64,000 bases of DNA from Oscillibacter sp. (GTDB lineage: Bacteria > Bacillota > Clostridia > Oscillospirales > Oscillospiraceae), in NCBI GenBank assembly GCA_003539495.1, contig DPPB01000004.1, forward strand, positions 19,601 to 83,600, written 5' to 3'. The notes beneath the pieces are model-generated. The model was given only the letters and a program-made list of their open reading frames with translations, was not told the DNA's origin and did no database searches. The translations under genes and the position numbers were made by a program. Positions 8,046 to 15,642 of this stretch are shown in pieces (the stretch's first letter is position 1; every line of letters begins with the position of its first letter).

Positions 8046-9470
8046 TTAACCGTACAGCGAGATCAGCACGCCGGCGGCGATGGCCGAGCCGATGACACCG
8101 GCCACATTGGGACCCATGGCGTGCATCAAGAGGAAGTTGCCGGGGTTATACTGCTGGCCTACCTTTTGGGAGACCCGGGCGGCCATGGGAACGGCGGAAA
8201 CACCGGCGGAGCCGATGAGAGGATTGATCTTCTCCTTCAGGAACAGATTCATGAACTTGGCCAGCAGCACGCCGCCTGCGGTACCGAAGCCAAAGGCCAC
8301 TACACCCATACCCATGATAGCCAGGGTCTTGGGGCTGAGGAAGGTGGCAGCAGTGGCGGTGGCGCCTACAGAGATGCCCAGGAAGATAGTGACGATGTTC
8401 ATCAGCTCGTTCTGCATGGTCTTGCTCAGACGATCCAGCACACCGCACTCCTTAGCCAGGTTGCCCAGCATCAGACAGGCAATCAGGGGCGCCGCAGAGG
8501 GAACCAGCAGCGCGACAAATACGGTGACCACCACCGGGAAGAAGATCTTTTCCTTTTTGCTTACCTGGCGCAGGGGCTTCATGACGATTTGCCGCTCCTT
8601 TTCGGTGGTTAGGGCCTTCATGATAGGCGGCTGGATCACCGGGACCAGAGCCATATAGGAGTAAGCCGACACGGCGATGGGGCCCAGCAGGGCCGGGGCC
8701 AGCATAGCGGTGACGAAGATGGCCGTGGGGCCGTCCGCGCCGCCGATAATACCAACGGAGGATGCCTCAGCTCCGCTGAAGCCCATGAGACGGCAGCCAA
8801 CGAAAGTCATGAAGATGCCCAGCTGCGCGGCAGCACCCAGCAGCAGGCTCTTGGGGTTGGCGATCAGGGGGCCGAAGTCGGTCATAGCGCCCACGCCCAT
8901 GAAGATGAGACAGGGATAGATGCCCAGCTTGATGCCCAGATACAGCACATCAATGAGACCCACGGAAACGGTAACGTTGCTCAGGGTCACGCCGCTGGCA
9001 GCAGCAAACTGCTCTGCACTGGCCAGGGTTTGAATCTGTACAGCGATGGAGTTTGCCACATCGCCGCTGGCGGCAGCGATCTGGGCGGCGGCCTGGTTCA
9101 GAGCGTCTGCATCAAACAGGCTCTGGGCGGTGGTCCACAGGGAATCCACATACGGCTGCAGCACATCGGCGGAAACACCGGCGCTAAACATCTCGGACAA
9201 GAAGCTTGCCGTGATGGGTTCACCTTGGAAAATATTCCAGTGGACATGACCGCCGGCAAAGAGGATCTCGTGGAACATGCCGGAGCCCGGCAGATTGGTC
9301 ACCAGCATGCCAATGGCGATGGGTACCAGCAGCAGCGGCTCAAACTTCTTCTTAATGCCCAAAAATAGGAGCACGCAGGAGATGAAGATCATAATAAGGC
9401 ATTTCCAGTTATCCCCCTGGGTGAACTGGAAAAACCCGGTACTGGTGAGGAAATTATTAATAGCTTCCAT
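8046..9470 (-). CDS. oadB: Na+-translocating decarboxylase beta subunit
   Basis: Integral membrane subunit that decarboxylates carboxybiotin and uses the energy to export 1-2 Na+. The 474-residue sequence shows the conserved beta-subunit blocks GADGPTAIFVTA, NPKSLLLGAAAQ and LGISVGATATAATFL, with 9-10 hydrophobic segments. It is longer than typical OadB/MmdB (about 375-435) because of an Ala/Gln-rich insert at about residues 85-165 (DADALNQAAAQIAAASGD), probably an extracytoplasmic loop. Start ATG follows GGAGG by 8 nt. Located between the BCCP and oadA genes in the same transcript. Confidence 0.93.
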   Translation of the reverse strand: MEAINNFLTSTGFFQFTQGDNWKCLIMIFISCVLLFLGIKKKFEPLLLVPIAIGMLVTNLPGSGMFHEILFAGGHVHWNIFQGEPITASFLSEMFSAGVSADVLQPYVDSLWTTAQSLFDADALNQAAAQIAAASGDVANSIAVQIQTLASAEQFAAASGVTLSNVTVSVGLIDVLYLGIKLGIYPCLIFMGVGAMTDFGPLIANPKSLLLGAAAQLGIFMTFVGCRLMGFSGAEASSVGIIGGADGPTAIFVTAMLAPALLGPIAVSAYSYMALVPVIQPPIMKALTTEKERQIVMKPLRQVSKKEKIFFPVVVTVFVALLVPSAAPLIACLMLGNLAKECGVLDRLSKTMQNELMNIVTIFLGISVGATATAATFLSPKTLAIMGMGVVAFGFGTAGGVLLAKFMNLFLKEKINPLIGSAGVSAVPMAARVSQKVGQQYNPGNFLLMHAMGPNVAGVIGSAIAAGVLISLYG

Positions 9471-9485
9471 ACAGCGGACCTCCGC

Positions 9486-9839
9486 TTAACCGATGACGCA
9501 CAGCAGCGTGCCGGACTCCACGGCGGCGCCCTTGGCAACGCTCACGGAAACGACCTTACCGTCGCAGGGGCTCATGATCTCATTTTCCATCTTCATGGCC
9601 TCCAGAATCATCAGCACCTGACCCTTTTTCACGGTATCGCCGGCGGAGACATTGACACTAAGGATATTGCCGGGCATGGGGGAGGTGATCTGCTCACCGC
9701 CGGCAGGGGCAGAAGCAGGAGCGGCAGGCGTAGCGACAGGTGCAGCAGCGGCAGCGGGGGCGGCAGCAGCACCACCGGTGATTTCCTCCAGCTCCACTTC
9801 ATAAACGGTGCCGTTTACATTTACTCTGTACTTTTTCAT
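9486..9839 (-). CDS. Biotin carboxyl carrier protein of the Na+ decarboxylase
   Basis: A 117-residue two-part protein: an N-terminal strand region (KKYRVNVNGTVYEVELEE), an Ala/Pro-rich flexible linker (about residues 25-50), and a C-terminal biotinyl domain with the biotinylation motif EAMKMEN (about residues 83-89). It carries carboxybiotin between OadA and OadB. Similar free carriers are called GcdC/MmdC in glutaconyl- and methylmalonyl-CoA decarboxylases; the OadA-type partner here argues for oxaloacetate. GGAGG lies 9 nt before the ATG. Confidence 0.93.
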   Translation of the reverse strand: MKKYRVNVNGTVYEVELEEITGGAAAAPAAAAAPVATPAAPASAPAGGEQITSPMPGNILSVNVSAGDTVKKGQVLMILEAMKMENEIMSPCDGKVVSVSVAKGAAVESGTLLCVIG

Positions 9840-9853
9840 TGATAATATCCTCC

Positions 9854-10120
9854 TCAGATTTGTTTCATGGAAATAATACGGATGGCAGAAATATCAGTGC
9901 CCATCTCCTCGGCGATAGCGGCGGAGACGGCGGCAATCAGCTCAGGCCCAACACCGGCCTTGGGGGCATCGACCGTGGCGGCAGCAGGTGCGGGTGTGGA
10001 TTTTCCCTCAGATTTGCGGCACACATAGCTCATCAGTGTGACCAGTAGGATGATGCAGACCAAACCTACAAAAACGGTTCCTAATCCCATCAAGCACACA
10101 AAAAGGTTGGAGTAATCCAT
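9854..10120 (-). CDS. oadG: Oxaloacetate decarboxylase gamma-type subunit
   Basis: An 88-residue protein with one N-terminal membrane helix (about residues 8-32), a Pro/Ala-rich linker, and a C-terminal IAAVSAAIAEEMGTDISAIRI segment typical of OadG/MmdD-like subunits, which anchor and assemble the alpha-beta complex. It is the first gene of the operon; aggagg precedes the ATG by about 7 nt. A promoter is present at 10153-10181. The end lacks the usual C-terminal zinc-binding His pair, a feature of the shorter Firmicutes forms. Confidence 0.85.
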   Translation of the reverse strand: MDYSNLFVCLMGLGTVFVGLVCIILLVTLMSYVCRKSEGKSTPAPAAATVDAPKAGVGPELIAAVSAAIAEEMGTDISAIRIISMKQI

Positions 10121-10152
10121 GGGCAGTTCCTCCTAAATCGAAATTTGGACCC

Positions 10153-10181
10153 ATTGTAACAGAATTTTTACGCACATTCAA
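10153..10181 (-). promoter_or_regulatory. Promoter of the oadG-BCCP-oadB-oadA operon
   Basis: Minus strand TTGAAT (10176-10181), 17-bp spacer, TACAAT (10153-10158). Confidence 0.65.
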
Positions 10182-10327
10182 TAGATTTACGGAAAAAACA
10201 AAAAATTCGATAGAATAGCTAAATTGTTTTTGAATATTGATGAAATTGTAACAATGACTTTTCTTTTAACGAATCCTATAGTATAATTTCCTTATTAGAA
10301 GTATTTATTACGGAGGAAAATTTCCTG

Positions 10328-11002
10328 ATGCGATACGGAGAAGTTCTGCCGGCGGAGTTCATAGCGCGGCCCAATCGGTTCATAGCCCATGTGCGTTTGC
10401 GGGGGGAGGAAGTGGTCTGCCATGTGAAGAATACCGGCCGCTGCCGAGAGCTGCTGCAGAGCGGCGTGCAGGTCTGGCTGGAGAGAGGGACAAACCCCCG
10501 GCGAAAAACGGCCTATGACCTTATTGCTGTGCGGAAGGGGGAGCGGTTGGTGAATATGGACGCCCAGGCGCCCAATAAGATTTTTGGCGAATGGGCTATG
10601 TGCCTGGAGCCGGGGATCCTGTCCGTGAAGTCCGAGGTGTTTTTTGAGGACAGCCGGTTGGATTTCCTGCTGGAAACGGAGACGGGGCGCCACTACGTGG
10701 AAGTCAAGGGCGTCACTCTGGAGAGTGGTGGCCATGTGCGCTTCCCCGATGCGCCCACGGAGCGGGGCGTGCGGCATTTATATACGCTGATGCGCGCTGT
10801 GGAGCAGGGGCATCGAGCCACGGTGTTTTTCGTAGTGCAGATGGACAATGTGCGGGACTTTGCCCCCAACGATGAGACGCACCCGGCCTTTGGCGAAGCC
10901 TTGCGGCAAGCAGCATCGGCCGGGGTGCAGGTGCTGGCTTACAGCTGCCATGTCACGCCGGAGGAGGTGACCATGGATCGTCCGGTGCCTGTTCTATTAT
11001 AA
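10328..11002 (+). CDS. sfsA: SfsA family protein (putative DNA-binding/nuclease-like)
   Basis: A 224-residue homologue of E. coli SfsA, named for stimulation of maltose-type sugar fermentation; structural studies place the family near restriction-endonuclease-like folds with an N-terminal OB-like domain. Visible family motifs are ARPNRFIAHVRL near the start, CHVKNTGRCRELL (about residues 33-45), VEVKGVTLE (about 124-132) and FPDAPTERGVRHL. The ATG follows acggagg. It is monocistronic, divergent from the oad operon and ended by a strong hairpin. Biological role here is unknown. Confidence 0.92.
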   Translation: MRYGEVLPAEFIARPNRFIAHVRLRGEEVVCHVKNTGRCRELLQSGVQVWLERGTNPRRKTAYDLIAVRKGERLVNMDAQAPNKIFGEWAMCLEPGILSVKSEVFFEDSRLDFLLETETGRHYVEVKGVTLESGGHVRFPDAPTERGVRHLYTLMRAVEQGHRATVFFVVQMDNVRDFAPNDETHPAFGEALRQAASAGVQVLAYSCHVTPEEVTMDRPVPVLL

Positions 11003-11005
11003 TTA

Positions 11006-11045
11006 AAAAAGAGCAACATGGGTATGTACCCATGTTGCTCTTTTT
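11006..11045. terminator. Bidirectional terminator between sfsA and asnA
   Basis: Near-perfect stem of about 19 bp (aaaaagagcaacatgggta/tacccatgttgctcttttt) with a 2-nt centre; T runs on both strands serve the convergent sfsA and asnA. Confidence 0.9.
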
Positions 11046-11060
11046 CAGCGTAAAAAACTA

Positions 11061-12071
11061 TTACAGCAGCAGTACGCCGGCCTTTTCGCAGGCGTCCACG
11101 GTGCCCTTGTCCCACTGGCTGGCTTGAACCTCGCCGATATGGCAGGTGCCGATCATCAGCATGCACAGGCGGCTTTGGCCGATACCGCCGCCGATGGTCA
11201 GAGGCAACTGACCCTCCAGCAACATTTTGTGGAAGGGCAGCTTGCTGCGCTCCTCGCAGCCGCGCTTTTTCAGCTGGTAGCGCATGGAGATCTCGTCCAC
11301 ACGGATGCCCATGGAGGAGATCTCAAAGCCACGCTGCAGCACGTCGTTCCACATAAGGATATCGCCGTTGAGGGCCCAATCGTCATAGTCCGGGGCGCGG
11401 CCGTCGTGGGGCTTGCCGGAGCCCTTGAGGTCGTCGCCGATCTGCATGAGGAACACGGTATGGTGCTCCTTACAAATGGCGTCCTCCCGCTCTCTGGGGG
11501 TCTTATCGGGCCAGCGGTCCTCCAGCTCCTGGGTGGTGACGAAATAGACCTCCCGGTCCAGCTTGGTGTGCAGGCTGGGGAAAGCGATCTGCAGGGCGTC
11601 ATTGGTCTCGCATACGGCACCCACGATAGCGCGAACGGTCTGGCGCAGGTAGTCCTCGTTGCGGTCCTCCCGGGAGATGACCTTCTCCCAGTCCCATTGA
11701 TCCACATAGATGGAGTGGGTGTTATCCACTTCCTCATCACGGCGGATGGCGTTCATGTCGGTGAACAGGCCCTTGCCCACATTGAACTCGTATTTCTTCA
11801 GCGCCAGGCGCTTCCACTTAGCCAGGGAATGGACTACCTGGGCGTTAGAACCAACATCGGGGATGTCGAAGGAGACGGGGCGCTCGACACCGTTGAGGTT
11901 ATCGTTCAGACCCGAATTCTCATCAACGAACAGGGGGGCGGAAACCCGACGCAGATTTAGCGCCTGACCAAGGTTGACCTGGAAATTGCTCTTGATAAAC
12001 TCGATGGCACGCTGCATTTCATACACGGACAGCGGCGTTTTGTACCCTTCAGGAATAACGATTTTGCTCAT
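11061..12071 (-). CDS. asnA: Aspartate--ammonia ligase (asparagine synthetase A)
   Basis: Makes asparagine from aspartate, ammonia and ATP; class II aminoacyl-tRNA-synthetase-like fold. The 336-residue product carries AsnA family blocks: VSAPLFVDENSGLNDNLNG near residue 45, VDQWDWEKVI (about 120), and GGGIGQSRLCMLMI near the C terminus. The ATG giving MSKIVIPEG is chosen because AAAGGTG precedes it and because an upstream in-frame TTG lies inside the -35 box. Monocistronic with a promoter at about 12106-12134. Ammonia dependence fits a host with abundant ammonia from purine and amino acid breakdown. Confidence 0.96.
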   Translation of the reverse strand: MSKIVIPEGYKTPLSVYEMQRAIEFIKSNFQVNLGQALNLRRVSAPLFVDENSGLNDNLNGVERPVSFDIPDVGSNAQVVHSLAKWKRLALKKYEFNVGKGLFTDMNAIRRDEEVDNTHSIYVDQWDWEKVISREDRNEDYLRQTVRAIVGAVCETNDALQIAFPSLHTKLDREVYFVTTQELEDRWPDKTPREREDAICKEHHTVFLMQIGDDLKGSGKPHDGRAPDYDDWALNGDILMWNDVLQRGFEISSMGIRVDEISMRYQLKKRGCEERSKLPFHKMLLEGQLPLTIGGGIGQSRLCMLMIGTCHIGEVQASQWDKGTVDACEKAGVLLL

Positions 12072-12105
12072 GTTGGTTATCACCTTTCTATAAAATAATG
12101 TAAAA

Positions 12106-12134
12106 ATTATAATGTTGTATGCGTTGATTTGCAA
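12106..12134 (-). promoter_or_regulatory. Promoter of asnA
   Basis: Minus strand TTGCAA, 17-bp spacer, TATAAT; the -10 is about 35-40 nt upstream of the asnA start codon. Confidence 0.75.
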
Positions 12135-12139
12135 GTGGA

Positions 12140-12480
12140 AAATTTGTTAATATTCACAGAAGAATTCTAAAAAAAAATGTAAAAGATGATAAAAAATGGG
12201 CGCCTGTCACTTATTTATGTTTATGGAAAAGGTATCGGCCCGATTTAATTGAGTCATACCCTTATCCGCGCATTTGCAGATTATTTTGATTCCTCCCAAA
12301 TGAACATAAAAGCTTTTTATCCGGCAAAGCTCATTAACCGCTGGCTCCTGTGAAGTGACTACGCCGGGCTATCGTCCACCTGCGCGCCTTGAACACGATC
12401 CTCTTTGTTTTAGCAAATATACATCATGCGGCGTATAAAAATCTCCCGGTAACGGAAGTGAAATTACCGGGAGAGAGAGG
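12140..12480. other. Unassigned intergenic stretch between asnA and tRNA-Arg
   Basis: No convincing reading frame: the longest minus-strand frames are short and lack ribosome sites. GC content falls to about 45 percent, unlike its neighbours. A minus-strand transcript from here would meet two stacked terminator-like hairpins only upstream (12443-12475 and 12484-12520), so the stretch is probably either untranscribed, a small RNA, or a relic next to a tRNA. I recognise nothing in it. Confidence 0.4.
12443..12475 (-). terminator. Second terminator-like hairpin downstream of tRNA-Arg
   Basis: Minus strand ctcccggtaa/ttaccgggag, 10-bp stem with 11-nt loop, followed by atttttata. It backs up the tRNA terminator. 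Confidence 0.6.
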
Positions 12481-12483
12481 AAC

Positions 12484-12520
12484 AAAAAAACGCTGCAAGC
12501 CCTGAAAAAAGGCTTGCAGC
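12484..12520 (-). terminator. tRNA-Arg terminator
   Basis: Minus strand gctgcaagcc/ggcttgcagc stem followed by gtttttttg, beginning 10 nt past the tRNA 3' end. Confidence 0.85.
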
Positions 12521-12529
12521 GGTGCTTTC

Positions 12530-12606
12530 TGGCGTCCCAGAAGAGATTTGAACTCCCGACCCCACGCTTAGGAGGCGTGTGCTCTATCCAGCTGAGCTAC
12601 TGAGAC
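12530..12606 (-). tRNA. tRNA-Arg (anticodon CCU)
   Basis: A 77-nt cloverleaf reads on the minus strand: acceptor gtctcag pairs with ctgggac (one G-U), D arm gctcagctggatagagc, anticodon stem cacgc/gcgtg around loop ctcctaa (anticodon CCU, decoding AGG), T arm with ggttcaaatc-type sequence (gagttcaaatctc), and an encoded CCA end. It stands alone and is followed by a terminator. Confidence 0.95.
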
Positions 12607-12685
12607 ATAATATTTAAGTTTTTCCTTATTGTACACGCCAAGAGAAAAAATGTCAATGCATACCGCGAAAAAATGCGAAAAGCTC

Positions 12686-12714
12686 TTGCATTCTTCCTTA
12701 TAAGAGCATATAAT
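12686..12714 (+). promoter_or_regulatory. Promoter of typA
   Basis: TTGCAT (12686-12691), 17-bp spacer, TATAAT (12709-12714). Confidence 0.75.
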
Positions 12715-12779
12715 ACAAAGGTTAGTGCAGAAAAAATAAAAAGATACAGAATTCAGCCATGAGAAAGGGGCTTTTACCA

Positions 12780-14612
12780 TTGCAGAACGAGAAATTGAGA
12801 AATGTTGCCATTATCGCCCACGTTGACCACGGCAAGACTACCCTGGTGGACGAAATGCTCAAGCAGGGTGGTGTGTACCGGGAGAACCAGGAGACAGTGG
12901 ATCGGGTCATGGACTCCAACGATCTGGAACGGGAGCGCGGCATCACCATCCTGGCCAAGAACACCGCTATTCGCTACGGCGATACAAAAATCAATATTGT
13001 AGACACCCCGGGCCACGCCGACTTTGGCGGCGAGGTGGAGCGCATTTTAAAGATGGTCAACGGCGTTATCCTGCTGGTGGACGCTGCCGAAGGCCCTATG
13101 CCCCAAACCCGCTTTGTGCTTAGCCGGGCTCTGGAGCTGGGCCACCGGGTCATTGTAGTGGTAAACAAGATCGACCGGCCTGACCAGCGCATCCATGAGG
13201 TGGTGGACGAGGTGCTGGAGCTGCTGCTAGATTTGGACGCCACAGATGAGCAGCTGGATTCCCCCATGCTGTTCTGCTCTGCCCGGCAGGGTATCGCGTC
13301 TTATTCTCCCGACGTGCCCGGCACGGACCTGAAGCCGCTGTTTGACACTATTATTGATTATATCCCCGCTCCGGAGGCCGATGTGGATGAGCCGTTCCAG
13401 ATGCTGGTGTCCGCCATTGATTATAATGAGTTTGTGGGCCGCATTGCCATCGGCCGCATTGAGCGGGGGACCTTGAAGCAGAATCAGGAGATCGCTGTGT
13501 GCAACTACCACGACCCTGACGCCCCGGCCAAGAAGGCCAAGGCCGTGAGCCTGTACGAGTTTGAGGGCCTGGGCAAGAAGCCGGTTACGGAGTCCACTGC
13601 GGGCAACATCATCGCCCTCAGCGGCATCGGTGATATCACCATCGGCGATACCATTTGCGATCCTAATGCCGTGGAGCCGCTGCCCTTTGTGAAGATTTCT
13701 GCCCCCACTATGGAGATGACCTTCTCTATCAACGATTCCCCCTTTGCCGGGCGCGAGGGCAAGTTCGTCACCTCCCGCCAGCTGCGAGAGCGGCTGTTCC
13801 GGGAGACGCTGAAGGATGTTTCCCTGCGGGTATCTGAGATTCCCGGGGCCATGGACGCCTTTAATGTGGCCGGCCGCGGTGAAATGAGCCTGTCTATCCT
13901 CATTGAGACCATGCGCCGGGAAGGGTATGAGTTCCAGGTGTCGCCTCCCCGTGTACTGTATGAGACCATCGACGGCAAGAAGTGCGAGCCCATTGAGCGC
14001 CTGGTAGTGGATGTGCCCAGCGAGTCCGTGGGCGCAGTCATTGAGAAGATTGGCGCCCGGAAGGGTGACATGGTGGAGATGACCCCTGTGGGAAACCGCA
14101 TGAAGGTGGAGTTCCTGGTTCCGGCCCGGGGCCTGTTTGGCTACCGCAATGAGTTTCTTACCGACACCCGGGGCGAGGGCATCATGGCCAGCGTCTTTGA
14201 CAGCTACGCCCCCTATAAGGGCGAGATGAACCGCCGGAATACCGGGTCCCTTATATCCTTTGAAACGGGTGAGTCCATCACCTACGGGCTCTTTAACGCC
14301 CAGGAGCGGGGCACGCTCTTTATCGGCCCGGGCGTGAAGGTGTACGAGGGCATGGTAGTGGGTGTGTCGCCCAAGCAGGAGGATATCACCGTAAATGTCT
14401 GCAAGAAAAAGCAGCAGACCAACACCCGTGCCTCCGGCTCCGATGACGCTCTGCGCCTGGTGCCGCCCCGGAAGATGAGCTTGGAGCAATGCCTGGAGTT
14501 CCTGGCGGACGACGAGCTGCTGGAGGTCACGCCGGAGAATCTGCGTATCCGAAAGACCATCCTCAACCACGAGAAGCGGATGAAGGCCGCCCACGGCAGC
14601 AAGAAAAAGTGA
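12780..14612 (+). CDS. typA: Ribosome-associated GTPase TypA/BipA
   Basis: Translational GTPase related to EF-G, involved in 50S assembly and growth under stress or cold. The 610-residue product contains the P loop AHVDHGKTTL (about residues 12-21), switch II DTPGHADFGG, the NKID guanine motif, then EF-G-like domains II, III and V and the BipA-specific C-terminal domain (RKTILNHEKRMKAA). I use the TTG at 12780 (MQNEKLRNVAI) because gaaagggg lies 9 nt upstream and it aligns with usual TypA starts; the in-frame ATG at 12759 has no ribosome site. Monocistronic, with its own promoter and terminator. Confidence 0.96.
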   Translation: MQNEKLRNVAIIAHVDHGKTTLVDEMLKQGGVYRENQETVDRVMDSNDLERERGITILAKNTAIRYGDTKINIVDTPGHADFGGEVERILKMVNGVILLVDAAEGPMPQTRFVLSRALELGHRVIVVVNKIDRPDQRIHEVVDEVLELLLDLDATDEQLDSPMLFCSARQGIASYSPDVPGTDLKPLFDTIIDYIPAPEADVDEPFQMLVSAIDYNEFVGRIAIGRIERGTLKQNQEIAVCNYHDPDAPAKKAKAVSLYEFEGLGKKPVTESTAGNIIALSGIGDITIGDTICDPNAVEPLPFVKISAPTMEMTFSINDSPFAGREGKFVTSRQLRERLFRETLKDVSLRVSEIPGAMDAFNVAGRGEMSLSILIETMRREGYEFQVSPPRVLYETIDGKKCEPIERLVVDVPSESVGAVIEKIGARKGDMVEMTPVGNRMKVEFLVPARGLFGYRNEFLTDTRGEGIMASVFDSYAPYKGEMNRRNTGSLISFETGESITYGLFNAQERGTLFIGPGVKVYEGMVVGVSPKQEDITVNVCKKKQQTNTRASGSDDALRLVPPRKMSLEQCLEFLADDELLEVTPENLRIRKTILNHEKRMKAAHGSKKK

Positions 14613-14623
14613 TTCTATCAACA

Positions 14624-14653
14624 AAACGGAACGGCTTTTGCCGTTCCGTTTTA
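14624..14653. terminator. Terminator of typA (and of the convergent XRE gene)
   Basis: Stem aaacggaacggc/gccgttccgttt with a 4-nt loop and T tract on the plus strand; it overlaps the last codon of the convergent XRE gene. Confidence 0.8.
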
Positions 14654-14860
14654 TTGATTCATAGTAGGATTATCTGTCCGCTCAAGCAGATAGTCTATGG
14701 ACACCCCAAAATATTCGGCAAAGAGGATAAGAGTTGCATAATCAGCCTCTCGCACGCCATTTTCATAGCGACTGACGGCGTTTTGATTCAATCCCAGATC
14801 CATCGCCAACTTTAATTGCGAAATATGTCGTTGTTCTCTCAAATATTTTAATCGTTTCAT
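14651..14860 (-). CDS. XRE-family HTH regulator
   Basis: A 69-residue protein that is essentially one helix-turn-helix domain: LREQRHISQLKLAMDLGLN (about residues 7-25), NAVSRYENGVREADYATL (27-44), and the tail FGVSIDYLLERTD common to small XRE repressors. It is transcribed away from a TM2-domain gene whose promoter overlaps a perfect palindrome, so it is most likely the local repressor of that gene and of itself. No sensor domain is present. Confidence 0.9.
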   Translation of the reverse strand: MKRLKYLREQRHISQLKLAMDLGLNQNAVSRYENGVREADYATLILFAEYFGVSIDYLLERTDNPTMNQ

Positions 14861-14870
14861 ATAGAACCTC

Positions 14871-14923
14871 TTGACAAAATAATACCAAATTGGTATTATA
14901 AAAATATCCCGTTTCGGGATATT
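14871..14923 (+). promoter_or_regulatory. TM2 gene promoter with palindromic operator
   Basis: TTGACA (14871-14876), 17-bp spacer, TATTAT (14894-14899). The spacer and -10 are covered by a perfect 17-bp palindrome aataccaaattggtatt (14881-14897), a natural site for the XRE dimer. A second inverted repeat aatatcccg/cgggatatt (14903-14911 and 14915-14923) lies at the predicted transcript start and could be a further operator or a 5' hairpin. Confidence 0.75.
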
Positions 14924-14948
14924 ACATACATTCAGGAGGAGAGAATTT

Positions 14949-15284
14949 ATGGATGCGCAAAAGGTGGATTTATTTGTGATGACGAATCAAAAATATTTCC
15001 CGGCAGAAAAGATCGTTTATCTGAAGGATAAGCTCCTGCAGACGAATGAATCGAAATTCAACCTGGTGACTTCCACGGAGCTTAAAGACCCGACAACCAT
15101 TTTGCTGGTTTCCATTTTCCTCGGTGCGCTGGGGATCGATCGCTTCATGCTTGGTGAAACGGGGATGGGTATTTTGAAGCTGCTGACGCTGGGCTGCTTT
15201 GGAATACTGACCATTGTGGACTGGTTCACTGTGCAGAAAAAGGCAAGAGAATTAAACTTCAATAAATTGATGGTTTTGCTGTAA
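14949..15284 (+). CDS. TM2-domain membrane protein
   Basis: A 111-residue protein: a soluble N-terminal part (about 1-50) then two hydrophobic helices with the TM2 signature: LLVSIFLGALGIDRFMLGET (about 53-72) and ILKLLTLGCFGILTIVDWFT (about 76-95), the second helix carrying the family's DW. TM2 proteins have no established biochemical role. The gene follows aggaggagag and is ended by the hairpin at 15296. Control by the divergent XRE protein is inferred from the palindromes in its promoter. Confidence 0.88.
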   Translation: MDAQKVDLFVMTNQKYFPAEKIVYLKDKLLQTNESKFNLVTSTELKDPTTILLVSIFLGALGIDRFMLGETGMGILKLLTLGCFGILTIVDWFTVQKKARELNFNKLMVLL

Positions 15285-15295
15285 AAAATGCAGAC

Positions 15296-15336
15296 AAAAT
15301 GGCTCTCATCGTCATATAGGCGATGGGAGCCATTTT
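15296..15336 (+). terminator. Terminator of the TM2 gene
   Basis: Stem aaatggctctcatcg/cgatgggagccattt (one G-U), 9-nt loop, T run after the stem. Confidence 0.8.
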
Positions 15337-15350
15337 TGATTCTCCGCCCA

Positions 15351-15379
15351 TTGACGCGGGCGGCGAATCATAGTACAAT
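15351..15379 (+). promoter_or_regulatory. Promoter of feoA-feoB
   Basis: TTGACG (15351-15356), 17-bp spacer, TACAAT (15374-15379). The flanking DNA shows no clear Fur box. Confidence 0.65.
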
Positions 15380-15411
15380 GCAGGAAAACAGCCAAGACGG
15401 AGTGAGAAAAA

Positions 15412-15642
15412 ATGACACTGAATGAGATGAAGATCGGCAGCACTGCTGTGATACGCCAGGTGGGTGGCGAGGGACCCCTGCGGTGCCGTCTTTTAGATAT
15501 GGGCTTAATCCCCGGGACTAAGGTCACGCTGCAAAAAGTGGCGCCTATGGGCGATCCCATTGAGATCCGCGTACGGGGCTATGAGCTGACGCTGCGTGTG
15601 GAGGACGGACAAAAAATTCAGGTGGAGGAGGTAAAGGCATGA
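15412..15642 (+). CDS. feoA: Ferrous iron transport protein A
   Basis: A 76-residue SH3-like FeoA domain (LRCRLLDMGLIPGTKVTLQK, PIEIRVRGYELTLR). FeoA binds and modulates FeoB; it does not itself transport iron. The feoB ATG overlaps its stop codon, so the two are translationally coupled. Located at the start of a three-gene ferrous iron operon. Confidence 0.95.
   Translation: MTLNEMKIGSTAVIRQVGGEGPLRCRLLDMGLIPGTKVTLQKVAPMGDPIEIRVRGYELTLRVEDGQKIQVEEVKA

Noticed and set aside
7122..8612. 496-residue plus-strand frame over oadA/oadB
   Set aside because: Antisense shadow produced by GC-rich codons; composition (Gly/His/Gln-rich) is not protein-like.
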